A DNA stretch of 21,545 nucleotides from Alphaproteobacteria bacterium (lineage in GTDB: Bacteria; Pseudomonadota; Alphaproteobacteria; Rs-D84). This document shows positions 1 to 7,224 of the stretch, piece by piece. The position numbers and the translations under genes were made by a program. The DNA lies in NCBI GenBank assembly GCA_016285415.1, contig JAEEQU010000007.1, forward strand, positions 1 to 21,545, written 5' to 3'. Position 1 is the stretch's first letter, and each line of letters opens with the position of its first letter. The notes beneath the pieces were generated by a model. It had not been told where the DNA came from. It ran no database searches and worked only from the letters and a program-made list of their open reading frames with translations.

Positions 1-83
1 ATAGTATGCAATCTGGAAGATATTTTTTTCACAACCATTTCGTGCCCAGTTTAATAGTAAAAAAATGAATATTCAATAAAAAC
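1..83. other. Upstream non-coding stretch
   Basis: No gene, RNA or convincing terminator is visible here. The common neighbour infC (initiation factor 3), often directly upstream of rpmI in other bacteria, is not present in this sequence; it may lie just outside the window or elsewhere. Confidence 0.4.
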
Positions 84-111
84 TTGATTTTTCGTTTATT
101 TATGTCAGAAT
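84..111 (+). promoter_or_regulatory. Candidate promoter of the rpmI-rplT-pheST operon
   Basis: TTGATT at 84-89 and CAGAAT at 106-111 with a 16-base spacer resemble a sigma-70 promoter. The expected start near 118 gives a leader of about 60 bases before rpmI, containing the hairpin at 133-151. The -10 box matches only four of six consensus positions, so this is moderate support. Confidence 0.5.
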
Positions 112-132
112 AGTGCCACGAAACCGTTCAAA

Positions 133-151
133 GTGGCAAAGGCATTGCCAC
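133..151 (+). promoter_or_regulatory. Leader hairpin upstream of rpmI
   Basis: GTGGCAA (133-139) pairs perfectly with TTGCCAC (145-151) around the five-base loop AGGCA. It lies in the presumed 5' leader, 28 bases before the rpmI start, and is not followed by a T-run, so it is not a terminator. Ribosomal protein L20 represses this operon by binding leader RNA in E. coli and Bacillus. Whether this short hairpin plays such a role is inference. Confidence 0.4.
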
Positions 152-179
152 CAGGACATAAATAACAAGAGGTAAAAAA

Positions 180-383
180 ATGCCAAAATTAAAAACAAAG
201 TCATACTTGAAAAAGCGTGCATCTATGACCGCAACCGGCAAGATCCGTGTTGCCAGAAATGCCCACAAAAAACTTCTGCGTAATAAATCTGCGCGTGCGA
301 ATAACGCCGGATCCAAGCCGCAGTATTTAAATGATAACATGGTCGGCCAGGCAAAAATCTTGGCGCCGTATGGTTTGAAATAA
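180..383 (+). CDS. rpmI: 50S ribosomal protein L35
   Basis: This 67-residue, very basic protein begins MPKLKTKSYLKKRAS and matches the bacterial L35 family in length, Lys/Arg content and the opening PKLKTK-S-KKR pattern. L35 is a small component of the large ribosomal subunit. The start is set by AGAGGT (169-174) ahead of the ATG. It is followed after 12 bases by rplT, the near-universal partner order, and the pair heads an operon that continues into pheS and pheT. Nothing in the protein looks truncated or unusual. A reverse-strand open frame over the same bases is a shadow. Confidence 0.96.
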   Translation: MPKLKTKSYLKKRASMTATGKIRVARNAHKKLLRNKSARANNAGSKPQYLNDNMVGQAKILAPYGLK

Positions 384-395
384 TGGGGGTGTATT

Positions 396-761
396 ATGGC
401 AAGGGTAAAACGTGGAACAACGGTTCGTCAAAAACACAATAAAATTTTAGAACGTGCCAAGGGTTATCTTGGTCGTCATAGCAGCACATATCGTGCCGCA
501 CGTGAAAAATCAGAAAAAGCGGGCCAGTATGCATACCGCGATCGTCGCACCAAAAAACGCGATTTCCGCAGTTTGTGGATTGTTCGTATTAACGCGGCGG
601 TTCGTCCATCTGGTATCACATACAGCCAATTCATGAACGGTCTGCACAAGGCCGGTGTTGAATTGGATCGCAAGGTTTTGGCTGAAATGGCCTATGCCGG
701 CGATGCAAATTTCGCAAAACTTATTGAAACCGCAAAACGATTTATCGCAGGGGATAAATAA
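396..761 (+). CDS. rplT: 50S ribosomal protein L20
   Basis: The 121-residue protein starts MARVKRGTTVRQKHNKILER and carries the L20 signatures: the basic N-terminal extension that threads into 23S rRNA, the AKGYLGRHSSTYRAARE segment, and the C-terminal globular part with RDRRTKKRDFRSLWIVRIN. L20 is an early assembly protein of the 50S subunit and, in several bacteria, an autogenous repressor of its own operon. A purine-rich stretch (GGGGG at 384-388) precedes the start. Length and motifs are normal for the family. Downstream it is separated from pheS by 81 bases that contain a strong hairpin (796-822). Confidence 0.97.
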   Translation: MARVKRGTTVRQKHNKILERAKGYLGRHSSTYRAAREKSEKAGQYAYRDRRTKKRDFRSLWIVRINAAVRPSGITYSQFMNGLHKAGVELDRKVLAEMAYAGDANFAKLIETAKRFIAGDK

Positions 762-795
762 AACCCTTGGCGGCAGGTTGTTTTTTGTTTATGAT

Positions 796-825
796 TATGG
801 GGCCGCGGATACCGGCCCCATATTT
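796..825 (+). terminator. Hairpin between rplT and pheS; possible weak terminator or attenuator
   Basis: Bases 796-805 pair perfectly over 10 bp with 813-822, core GGGGCCG with CGGCCCC, leaving the loop CGGATAC. The tail is TATTTATT rather than a clean T-run, so termination would be partial. Upstream GCGGC (770-774) could pair with GCCGC (802-806) and disrupt the left arm. In E. coli the same junction holds the pheM leader attenuator, but no AUG-started Phe-rich peptide is visible here. Partial uncoupling of ribosomal-protein and synthetase expression is a reasonable inference. Confidence 0.5.
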
Positions 826-842
826 ATTAAAAGGTTGAATCA

Positions 843-1796
843 ATGTTAAAAGAAAAAATAAAAAATATAGAATCATTGGAAGAATTACAGGAACTTTATA
901 CATCTGTATTTGGTAAAAATGGCACAATGACCGTGCGCTTAAAAGATATGAAAAATCTTAATAATGATGAACGCGCGGAATTAAATCGTGAAAATACTGA
1001 ATTGCGCGAACTTTTTAAATCACGTCAGGATGAATTAGAATTGGTGGCGATGAACGCATCATTGGCAAAGCAAAAATTAGATGTAACATTGGATGGTGAA
1101 CCAGAAAATCGTGGAACATTGCATCCTGTGACACAATCTTTCAAGGAAGCCGTGGCGATTTTTGAATCTATGGGTTATACATTGTGGACCGGCCCAGAAA
1201 TTGAAGATGATTGGCATAATTTTACGGCATTAAATACACCGGCACACCATCCGGCGCGTGATATGCAGGATACATTCTTTTTGGAAAACGGAAATGTTAT
1301 GCGCACACAAACATCCGCGATACAGATTCGTGCGATGGAAAAACTGGGCGCACCAATCAAGATTTTCGCGATTGGGAATTGCTATCGTAAAGAATTGGAT
1401 GCGACACATTCGGCAATGTTTGACCAATTAGAAGGTTTATATGTTGATAAAGTAGAAAAGAACATAAATTTGTCTGATTTGTTGGGAACAATGCGGGTTT
1501 TTGCATCAAAGTTTTTCGGGCGGGATGTAGATTTGCGTATCCGTCCGTCATATTTTCCTTTTACCGACCCCAGTATAGAGATTGATATGAAATGGGGTGA
1601 CAGATGGCTTGAATTATTATGTGGTGGTATGGTTCATCCAAATGTTTTGCGTAATTGTGGTATTGACCCTGAAAAATACCAAGGTTTTGCATTTGGATTC
1701 GGATGGGATCGTTTGGCGATGTTAAAATATGGGTTGAATGATATTCGGGCCTTTACCGATGGCGATATTCGTTGGTTAAAGAATAGCGGATTTTAA
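843..1796 (+). CDS. pheS: Phenylalanyl-tRNA synthetase alpha subunit
   Basis: PheS is the catalytic class II subunit of the alpha2-beta2 enzyme that charges tRNA-Phe. The N-terminal ~80 residues are helical and charged, as expected for the coiled coil that contacts tRNA, and are somewhat short (total 317 residues versus about 330-350 usually). Class II motif 2 appears around residue 178 (GNCYRKELDATHSAMFDQLEG). The Phe-pocket region PSYFPFTDPSIEIDM lies near 234 and motif 3, GFAFGFGWDRLAMLKYG, near 281. It follows rplT and is followed 15 bases later by pheT, preceded by AGGGGAC. A hairpin just upstream may modulate expression. Confidence 0.97.
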   Translation: MLKEKIKNIESLEELQELYTSVFGKNGTMTVRLKDMKNLNNDERAELNRENTELRELFKSRQDELELVAMNASLAKQKLDVTLDGEPENRGTLHPVTQSFKEAVAIFESMGYTLWTGPEIEDDWHNFTALNTPAHHPARDMQDTFFLENGNVMRTQTSAIQIRAMEKLGAPIKIFAIGNCYRKELDATHSAMFDQLEGLYVDKVEKNINLSDLLGTMRVFASKFFGRDVDLRIRPSYFPFTDPSIEIDMKWGDRWLELLCGGMVHPNVLRNCGIDPEKYQGFAFGFGWDRLAMLKYGLNDIRAFTDGDIRWLKNSGF

Positions 1797-1811
1797 TAAT
1801 AGGGGACAAAA

Positions 1812-4118
1812 ATGAAATGGACTTTTGATTGGTTAAAAGATTATTTGAAAACGAAATTATCGGCATCTGAAATTGCGGATACGCTTACGCGTACTGGGTT
1901 AGAGGTCGAAGATTTAATTGCACCGATTGCACCTATTGCGGCAAAAATCGTTGAATGCCGCCCGCATGAAAACAGCGACCATTTGCATGTGTTAATGGTG
2001 GATGATGGTTCTGGTAAATTGCGTCAGGTTGTATGTGGTGCACCAAATGCACGTGTTGGTTTAATATCTGCGTTGGCGGTTCCTGGTTGTGTTATTGAAG
2101 GTCATGAAATACAAAGTGGCAAACTGCGTGGTGTTGTATCTGATGGTATGATGTGCAGTGGTCGTGAACTTGGTGTAAACGATGACCATAGCGGTATCAT
2201 TGAATTACCAGAAAACACAAAAATCGGCAGTGCAGTAATTGAATGCCCAACGGTTTTTGATGCGGGTATTACACCAAATCGTCCAGATTATTTGGCGGTA
2301 CGTGGTGTCGCACGTGATTTATCAGCGGCCGGTGCGGGCGAATATATTGCACCAAAAGATGATAAGTTTGCGGTATCGGGTAAGGCGCGCAAAGTTAATA
2401 TCAAAACAGATAAATGTCGTGCATATAAACTTGCTGAAATCCAAGGTATAAAAATTGGCCCCAGCAACAAGACAATCGCATCACGTCTACGTGCGATTGG
2501 TATAAATCCAAAAAATGCGCCAATTGATGCAACAAATTATATTTGTTATGACATGGCACAGCCCATGCACTGTTTTGACGCAGATGAAATACACGGTGAC
2601 ATAATTGTTCGTCTTGCAAATGCCGGCGAAGAATTTACCGACCTGTTTGGTAATAAACATAAATTGCATGATATGGATATAGTTATTGCCGATTCCGATG
2701 GTATCTTGGCATTGGCGGGTGTTGTTGGTGGTGCACGCGGTATGACAACCGATAACACGAAAAATATTATTCTTGAAAGTGCATATTTTGATCCGGTTTG
2801 TGTTCGTAAAACGGCAAAACGTTTGGGTATATCAACCGATGCGTCATACAGATATGAACGCGGCATAGACCCAACAATTACCGGCCCAGCATTAATGTGC
2901 ACGGTAAAAATTATAACGGATGCGTGTGGCGGAAAGGTTATTGGATATAATGCGGGTGGTGTTGATACACCGTTGAATCCTGAAATAAAATTTTCACCGG
3001 ATGTGTTCGTTCAGAAAACCGGAATAGAAATGCCAATTGATGAAATGCGGAACATTTTATTACGATTGGGGTATACGGGAAAAATGGACGGCAAGACATG
3101 GAAAATTACCGCACCAACATCACGCGTAGATGTTCAAATACCTGAAACAGTTGTTGCAGATTTAATTCGTATCTATGGCTATGAAAAGGTCGGTTTGAAT
3201 TATGTTCCAGAAAAAGTAGTTCCTGTGGAACATAATGATTTGAATATACCGCTTAAAGAGAAAATTGCTGCCCGTGGATTAAACGAATCAATAAGTTTCG
3301 GATTTGGTAATTCCAAAGTTGAAGAATTATTAACAGATAAACCAATAATTCGTGTCGCAAATCCGATTATTGTTGATTTAGATACGGCGCGTAATACATT
3401 ATTGGGGAATTTGTTGATTGCGGTATCAAATAATGAAAAACGCGGATATTCTGATTTAAATATGTTTGAAATGGGAACTGTGTTTGATGGCGATATGCCG
3501 GGCCAGCAGCATACACAAATCTGTATTGTTCGCACCGGTGTCACATCACCGAAACATTGGCAGAAACGCAATCGCAACGTTGATATTTATGATGTCAAGG
3601 CAGATATAGTTTCCTTGCTTAACGGCCAAAACTTTACGATTGAAACGGAAAATTCACCACTTTGGGCGCACCCATATCGCTATGGCGCGCTGTACCAGGG
3701 TAAAAAGAAATTGGCCGAATTTGGTGAATTGCATCCGTCGGTTGCGAAACAATTAAAGATAAAAACAAATGTTGTTATCGGAATAGTTGAAGATATTTGC
3801 AACCTGCCTGTGCGGACGGCGAAACGTAAAGATATTAAATTAAGCGAATTTCAACCGATTTCGCGCGACTTTGCGTTTATCGTGCCAAAAGATTTTCCGG
3901 CCGAAAAATTGGTGGCGGCGGCACGTGGCGCGTCAAATTTGGTGGCGGATGTCGTTGTGTTTGATTCGTTTGAAATGGCGGATGGAAATAAATCTGTGGC
4001 ATTTACCACGACAATTATCCCGACCGAAAAAATGGCGGATAATGATTTGGCGAAATTGCATGGCGATATAATTGCGGCGGTTGAGAAAAAATGCCCAGCA
4101 AAAGTTCGCGATAAATAG
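1812..4118 (+). CDS. pheT: Phenylalanyl-tRNA synthetase beta subunit
   Basis: PheT forms the heterotetramer with PheS, binds tRNA and edits Tyr-tRNA-Phe. The 768 residues show the family order. An N-terminal B1 part opens MKWTFDWLKDYL and is followed by the EMAP-like tRNA-binding OB fold around 39-150 (ECRPHENSDHLHVLMVDDG, VVCGAPNA). The B3/B4 editing region lies around 210-390, with RYERGID near 355. After B5 and the catalytic-like core, the C-terminal ferredoxin-fold anticodon-binding domain covers about 675-768 (FQPISRDFAFIVPKDF). GGGGAC at 1802-1807 is the ribosome-binding site. It is complete and of normal length, and ends the operon. Confidence 0.97.
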   Translation: MKWTFDWLKDYLKTKLSASEIADTLTRTGLEVEDLIAPIAPIAAKIVECRPHENSDHLHVLMVDDGSGKLRQVVCGAPNARVGLISALAVPGCVIEGHEIQSGKLRGVVSDGMMCSGRELGVNDDHSGIIELPENTKIGSAVIECPTVFDAGITPNRPDYLAVRGVARDLSAAGAGEYIAPKDDKFAVSGKARKVNIKTDKCRAYKLAEIQGIKIGPSNKTIASRLRAIGINPKNAPIDATNYICYDMAQPMHCFDADEIHGDIIVRLANAGEEFTDLFGNKHKLHDMDIVIADSDGILALAGVVGGARGMTTDNTKNIILESAYFDPVCVRKTAKRLGISTDASYRYERGIDPTITGPALMCTVKIITDACGGKVIGYNAGGVDTPLNPEIKFSPDVFVQKTGIEMPIDEMRNILLRLGYTGKMDGKTWKITAPTSRVDVQIPETVVADLIRIYGYEKVGLNYVPEKVVPVEHNDLNIPLKEKIAARGLNESISFGFGNSKVEELLTDKPIIRVANPIIVDLDTARNTLLGNLLIAVSNNEKRGYSDLNMFEMGTVFDGDMPGQQHTQICIVRTGVTSPKHWQKRNRNVDIYDVKADIVSLLNGQNFTIETENSPLWAHPYRYGALYQGKKKLAEFGELHPSVAKQLKIKTNVVIGIVEDICNLPVRTAKRKDIKLSEFQPISRDFAFIVPKDFPAEKLVAAARGASNLVADVVVFDSFEMADGNKSVAFTTTIIPTEKMADNDLAKLHGDIIAAVEKKCPAKVRDK

Positions 4119-4122
4119 TTGC

Positions 4123-4153
4123 TAGTGATAGTGGCTTGTGGCCACTATCACTA
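4123..4153. repeat. Perfect 13-bp inverted repeat between pheT and tRNA-Val
   Basis: TAGTGATAGTGGC (4123-4135) is the exact reverse complement of 4141-4153, with a five-base loop TTGTG. Neither strand has a T-run after the stem, so it is not a standard intrinsic terminator. It lies 5 bases upstream of the tRNA-Val -35 box. Possible roles are a Rho-independent 3' stabiliser for pheT mRNA or a protein-binding site. Confidence 0.6.
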
Positions 4154-4158
4154 AACAC

Positions 4159-4186
4159 TTGCAAAGTGCAAATTCTTTGTTATAAT
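4159..4186 (+). promoter_or_regulatory. Promoter of tRNA-Val
   Basis: TTGCAA (4159-4164) and a perfect TATAAT (4181-4186) with a 16-base spacer. Transcription should start around 4193, a few bases before the mature tRNA. The nine bases ACTTGCAAA around the -35 (4157-4165) recur exactly at the tRNA-Thr promoter (11294-11302). Confidence 0.85.
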
Positions 4187-4197
4187 GGGCTTCGCTT

Positions 4198-4274
4198 GGG
4201 TGGTTAGCTCAGTTGGTTAGAGCGTTACGTTGACATCGTAAAGGTCGTTGGTTCGAGTCCAATACCACCCACCA
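4198..4274 (+). tRNA. tRNA-Val, anticodon GAC
   Basis: This is a full 77-base cloverleaf. The acceptor arm GGGTGGT (4198-4204) pairs with ACCACCC (4264-4270), followed by discriminator A and an encoded CCA. The D arm begins TTAGCTC, the anticodon stem TTACG/CGTAA encloses TTGACAT with anticodon GAC at 4232-4234, and the T arm contains GGTTCGAGTCC. It reads GUC and GUU valine codons. It has its own strong promoter and sits on the same strand upstream of metG, so metG may be reached by read-through of this transcript. Confidence 0.97.
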
Positions 4275-4301
4275 AGATTAAACATAAACGGAATATATAA
4301 A

Positions 4302-4363
4302 ATGCGAATGCAAAACTAGTTCTTGATAAAAGTTTAAACGGGATTCTGATGGACGCCCCGTTT
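4302..4363 (+). promoter_or_regulatory. Candidate metG leader: five-codon frame plus competing hairpin
   Basis: ATG CGA ATG CAA AAC TAG at 4302-4319 would encode MRMQN, with a weak purine stretch CGGAA before it. Downstream, AAACGGG (4336-4342) can pair with CCCGTTT (4357-4363). That interlocks with the terminator stem 4349-4357/4364-4372, so the two could exclude each other. This resembles an attenuator. An alternative reading is a separate metG promoter (TTGATA 4323-4328, TCTGAT 4345-4350). Confidence 0.3.
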
Positions 4364-4376
4364 GGCGTCCATTTTT
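4349..4376 (+). terminator. Intrinsic terminator after tRNA-Val, just upstream of metG
   Basis: ATGGACGCC (4349-4357) pairs over nine bases with GGCGTCCAT (4364-4372) around a six-base loop, followed by a run of T to 4376. It would end the tRNA-Val transcript. It also lies only 18 bases before the metG start, so any transcript from upstream must pass it to express metG. Confidence 0.8.
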
Positions 4377-4394
4377 CGTAAAAAGGACAGGCAA

Positions 4395-6014
4395 ATGAGT
4401 AAAAAATATCTTATAACATCGGCATTACCATACGTTAATAACATTTTGCACATTGGGCATTTAATCGGATGCTTGTTGCCAAGTGATGTTTATGCGCGTT
4501 TCTGTCGCGCAATGGGTCGTGATGTTTTATACATCGGTGGTTCTGATGAACATGGCACCCCAAGCGAGATTGGTGCGGCCCGTGAAAATATGTCAGTGGA
4601 AGATTATGTTGAAAAATATCGCGCAAAACATTTGGATGCGGTGCGTGATTTTAAATTGTCCTTTGATTTATATGGCCGGACCCATACAAAACTGCATGAA
4701 CAGTTAATACATGAATTATTTAATCGTCTTGATTCGTTGGGCATGATAGAAGAAAAAGTATCACGCCAGCCCTATTCTGTAAATGAAAAGAAATTCTTGG
4801 CGGATCGTTATGTTATTGGAACATGTCCGCGTTGTGGAAATGATCACGCATACGGAAATGAATGCGAAAAATGTGGTGCATCACTTGACCCAGAAGATTT
4901 AATAAATCCGCATAGTGCGGTTGATCCAACATCGCCAGTTGAAATGCGCGAAACAAAACATTTGTATTTTAAATTAAGCAAGATGCAGGATAAATTGCGT
5001 GAATGGATAAACTCTCGTCAGGGTTGGCCAAAAACCGCAATTAAAATTGCAAATAAATGGCTGGACGAAGGTCTGCGTGATAATCCAATTACGCGTGATT
5101 TGAAATGGGGTATTCCGGTGAACAAACCTGGGTACGAAGACAAAGTTTTCTATGTTTGGTTTGATGCGCCATGGGGTTATGTTTCTATATCACAAGCGGC
5201 AAATTCGGATTGGGCGTCCTGGTGGAAAAACCCAGATTGTCATTATACAGAATTTATGGGCAAAGATAATGTGTCTTTCCATTCTGTGTTCTTTCCGGCG
5301 CAAGAATTGGCAATGGATGACGGTTGGAAAACAGTTGATGTCTTAAAAGGATTTAACTTTTTGAATTTTAATGGTGCGAAAGTTTCCAAGTCCGCAAACA
5401 ATGGTATATTCTTGGACGAAGCATTAGATATTGCTCCAAGTGATTGCTGGCGTTATGCACTAATTGCGTCAACACCAGAAACAGATGATACAGATTTTAC
5501 AATGACGCGATTTGCAGAAATTGTGAACAAAGATTTAAATGGTCTGCTGGGTAATTTTGTTTCACGCGTATGCAAATTATCAAACAAGAATTTTGGTGAT
5601 ACTGTGCCGACAGGCGCTACAACGGACGAAGCGTTGGCAAAACGCATAAACGAAAAATTGGCGGAATTAACGGGTGCATTGGATGCGTGTGAATTCCGTA
5701 AATCTATTGTTGCCCTGCGTGATATTTACGGTATTGCGAATGAATATATGACCGAAAAAGAACCATGGGCATTGGTCAAAAATGGCGATACGGCGACCGC
5801 GGCGGCGGTGTTGAACGAATGTTTCCAAATGATAGATTTATTTGCGCGCGTGTCTGCACCGTTTATTCCAGATGCCGCCGAAAAAATTCAAAACATATTC
5901 GCCGTCAAACATGACCTGTCATGGCCAAATGCATATGAACATCGTATAGAATCTGGTGAAAAATTCACTGTGCCAGAAAACTTGTTCACACGAATAGAAT
6001 TGGATAATGAATAA
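4395..6014 (+). CDS. metG: Methionyl-tRNA synthetase
   Basis: This class I synthetase charges both initiator and elongator tRNA-Met. Counting from 4395 (539 residues), it opens MSKKYLITSALPYVNNILHI with the HIGH signature near residue 19. A zinc-knuckle insertion has CPRC and CEKC (Cys about 144, 147, 157, 160). The SDEHGTP segment lies near 51. The KMSKS loop appears as KVSKS near residue 330, a seen variant. The extra C-terminal tRNA-binding domain of E. coli MetG is absent, which is common. The open frame extends back to 4362, but AAAAGGACAG precedes 4395 and the upstream codons lie in the terminator hairpin, so 4395 is preferred. Confidence 0.96.
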   Translation: MSKKYLITSALPYVNNILHIGHLIGCLLPSDVYARFCRAMGRDVLYIGGSDEHGTPSEIGAARENMSVEDYVEKYRAKHLDAVRDFKLSFDLYGRTHTKLHEQLIHELFNRLDSLGMIEEKVSRQPYSVNEKKFLADRYVIGTCPRCGNDHAYGNECEKCGASLDPEDLINPHSAVDPTSPVEMRETKHLYFKLSKMQDKLREWINSRQGWPKTAIKIANKWLDEGLRDNPITRDLKWGIPVNKPGYEDKVFYVWFDAPWGYVSISQAANSDWASWWKNPDCHYTEFMGKDNVSFHSVFFPAQELAMDDGWKTVDVLKGFNFLNFNGAKVSKSANNGIFLDEALDIAPSDCWRYALIASTPETDDTDFTMTRFAEIVNKDLNGLLGNFVSRVCKLSNKNFGDTVPTGATTDEALAKRINEKLAELTGALDACEFRKSIVALRDIYGIANEYMTEKEPWALVKNGDTATAAAVLNECFQMIDLFARVSAPFIPDAAEKIQNIFAVKHDLSWPNAYEHRIESGEKFTVPENLFTRIELDNE

Positions 6015-6062
6015 AAATGATTAACAGGGGGCGGAGAGCAGAAAAGTAAAAAGGGATAAGAA

Positions 6063-6662
6063 ATGGCAACAACAACAGAATTTTATTTACATAATATTGG
6101 CCCATGTACACCGCTTGGTGGTGGATCAGTGAAACAAATTTATTCATTTAAAGATTTGTTAAGTTATACAAATTCATATTCTGCATCTATGCCGTACACG
6201 ATAGAAATAACCCCAGTGGTTTATACGTTTGACCCAAATGCCTATATCAGCGAGGCAAGACATACTCTTGGCCAAAAGAACAGTTATAAAAATCATCCGA
6301 TTATCAAAAAAGAAACAATGGATAAATATAAAATACTGATTGGCGACAGATTATTTTATCCAGCCGATATCATAAAATTTTTAACAGAACAATATGGTTC
6401 GCCATTAGATTTTGATACTGCGGCAGAAAACAAGCCCGTAATGCTGGATAATGTTCGGGTGCAAACTTTTGTTGGAACATATGACCCAAAAACCAAGAAA
6501 CCAAAAATGGCGCGTTATGCCCATTGGCATTATTTGGATGAAAACACAGATGAATTTCTTGATAGAAAGACGTTAACAAGAATATTTGGAACCGAATCTA
6601 GATTGGGATTAGTTCCAGAAAAATTAATACAAATGTTTAAAGCAAACGGACAAGAACACTAA
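6063..6662 (+). CDS. Hypothetical protein (199 residues)
   Basis: I do not recognise this protein. It begins MATTTEFYLHNIGPCTPLGG, has no signal peptide or membrane segment, and looks like a soluble protein with mixed alpha/beta content. A central part is rich in Lys and Tyr (KKETMDKYKILIGDRLFYPADI), and the C-terminal third is aromatic and charged (RYAHWHYLDENTDEF). AAAAAGGGATAAG gives a good ribosome-binding site at 6050-6060. The gene lies 48 bases after metG and abuts queH with no gap (stop 6660-6662, next ATG 6663), so it is probably co-translated with queH. The coding style matches neighbours, so there is no sign of recent transfer. Function is unknown. Confidence 0.75.
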   Translation: MATTTEFYLHNIGPCTPLGGGSVKQIYSFKDLLSYTNSYSASMPYTIEITPVVYTFDPNAYISEARHTLGQKNSYKNHPIIKKETMDKYKILIGDRLFYPADIIKFLTEQYGSPLDFDTAAENKPVMLDNVRVQTFVGTYDPKTKKPKMARYAHWHYLDENTDEFLDRKTLTRIFGTESRLGLVPEKLIQMFKANGQEH

Positions 6663-7193
6663 ATGAAATTGGTATTGGTATCTTGTTGTGCGCCATGTTC
6701 GGCGGGCGCAATAAAACAGTTGGCAGATGGCGAAATCGCCGGCATAGACGATTTTATCGTTCTGTTTTTTAATCCGAATATTTTTCCCGAAAGTGAATAT
6801 ACCAAACGCATGAACGAACAGATAAAATACTGTGAAAAATTAGGCGTGAAATATAAAATTGGCGAATACGACCATGATGCATGGCGTGTGGCCGTGCGCG
6901 GTTTGGAAAACGAACCCGAACGTGGAAACAGATGTAGTGTTTGTTTTGCATACCGATTTGAATACGCGAAAAAATTTGCACGCGAAAATGGTTATAATGC
7001 GGTGGCAAGCGTCCTTGGGGTATCACGCCACAAAGATCAGCATCAGGTGGATACAGCGGCAGAATCTGCATTGGGCGATTTACAGTATATTCCGGTTAAA
7101 TGGGACGAGAATTTACGCCAACAAATCAACCACGAATCTGATTTTTATCGCCAAAATTATTGCGGTTGCGAATTTAGTATTCGCAAAGTATAA
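6663..7193 (+). CDS. queH: Epoxyqueuosine reductase QueH (DUF208 family)
   Basis: QueH performs the last step of queuosine synthesis, reducing epoxyqueuosine at the wobble position of tRNAs with GUN anticodons. It is the non-homologous alternative to QueG. The 176 residues show the family pattern: SCCAPCS near residue 8, FFNPNIFPESEYTKR near 36, and GLENEPERGNRCSVCFAYR around 78-96. The GVSRHKDQHQVD segment lies near 118 and FYRQNYCGCEFS at the C-terminus. The paired CC, CxxC and CGC cysteines are those expected to bind an iron-sulfur cluster and second metal. It starts immediately after the preceding stop, without a strong ribosome-binding site of its own, suggesting coupling. Confidence 0.93.
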   Translation: MKLVLVSCCAPCSAGAIKQLADGEIAGIDDFIVLFFNPNIFPESEYTKRMNEQIKYCEKLGVKYKIGEYDHDAWRVAVRGLENEPERGNRCSVCFAYRFEYAKKFARENGYNAVASVLGVSRHKDQHQVDTAAESALGDLQYIPVKWDENLRQQINHESDFYRQNYCGCEFSIRKV

Positions 7194-7194
7194 T
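7166..7194 (+). promoter_or_regulatory. Promoter of the fabD cluster with overlapping palindrome
   Basis: TTGCGA (7166-7171) and a perfect TATAAT (7189-7194) have a 17-base spacer, inside the last codons of queH. The start is expected near 7201, about 24 bases before fabD. TTGCGAAT (7166-7173) and ATTCGCAA (7179-7186) form a perfect inverted repeat covering the -35 box and most of the spacer, the typical place for a repressor operator. The operator role is inference. Confidence 0.65.
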
Positions 7195-7224
7195 GCCAAT
7201 ATAATATAACCAAAGGATGCAAAT

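Noticed and set aside
655..849. Phe-containing frame (LFFVYDY) before pheS as a leader peptide
   Set aside because: The only ATG is deep inside rplT in another frame and the nearest alternative is an unsupported TTG, so a Phe leader cannot be claimed.
3200..3577. 125-residue reverse-strand frame within pheT
   Set aside because: Antisense shadow of a conserved coding sequence.
4362..4394. Longer metG start at 4362
   Set aside because: The added 11 codons fall in the terminator hairpin; AAAAGGACAG points to 4395, where the family N-terminus begins.
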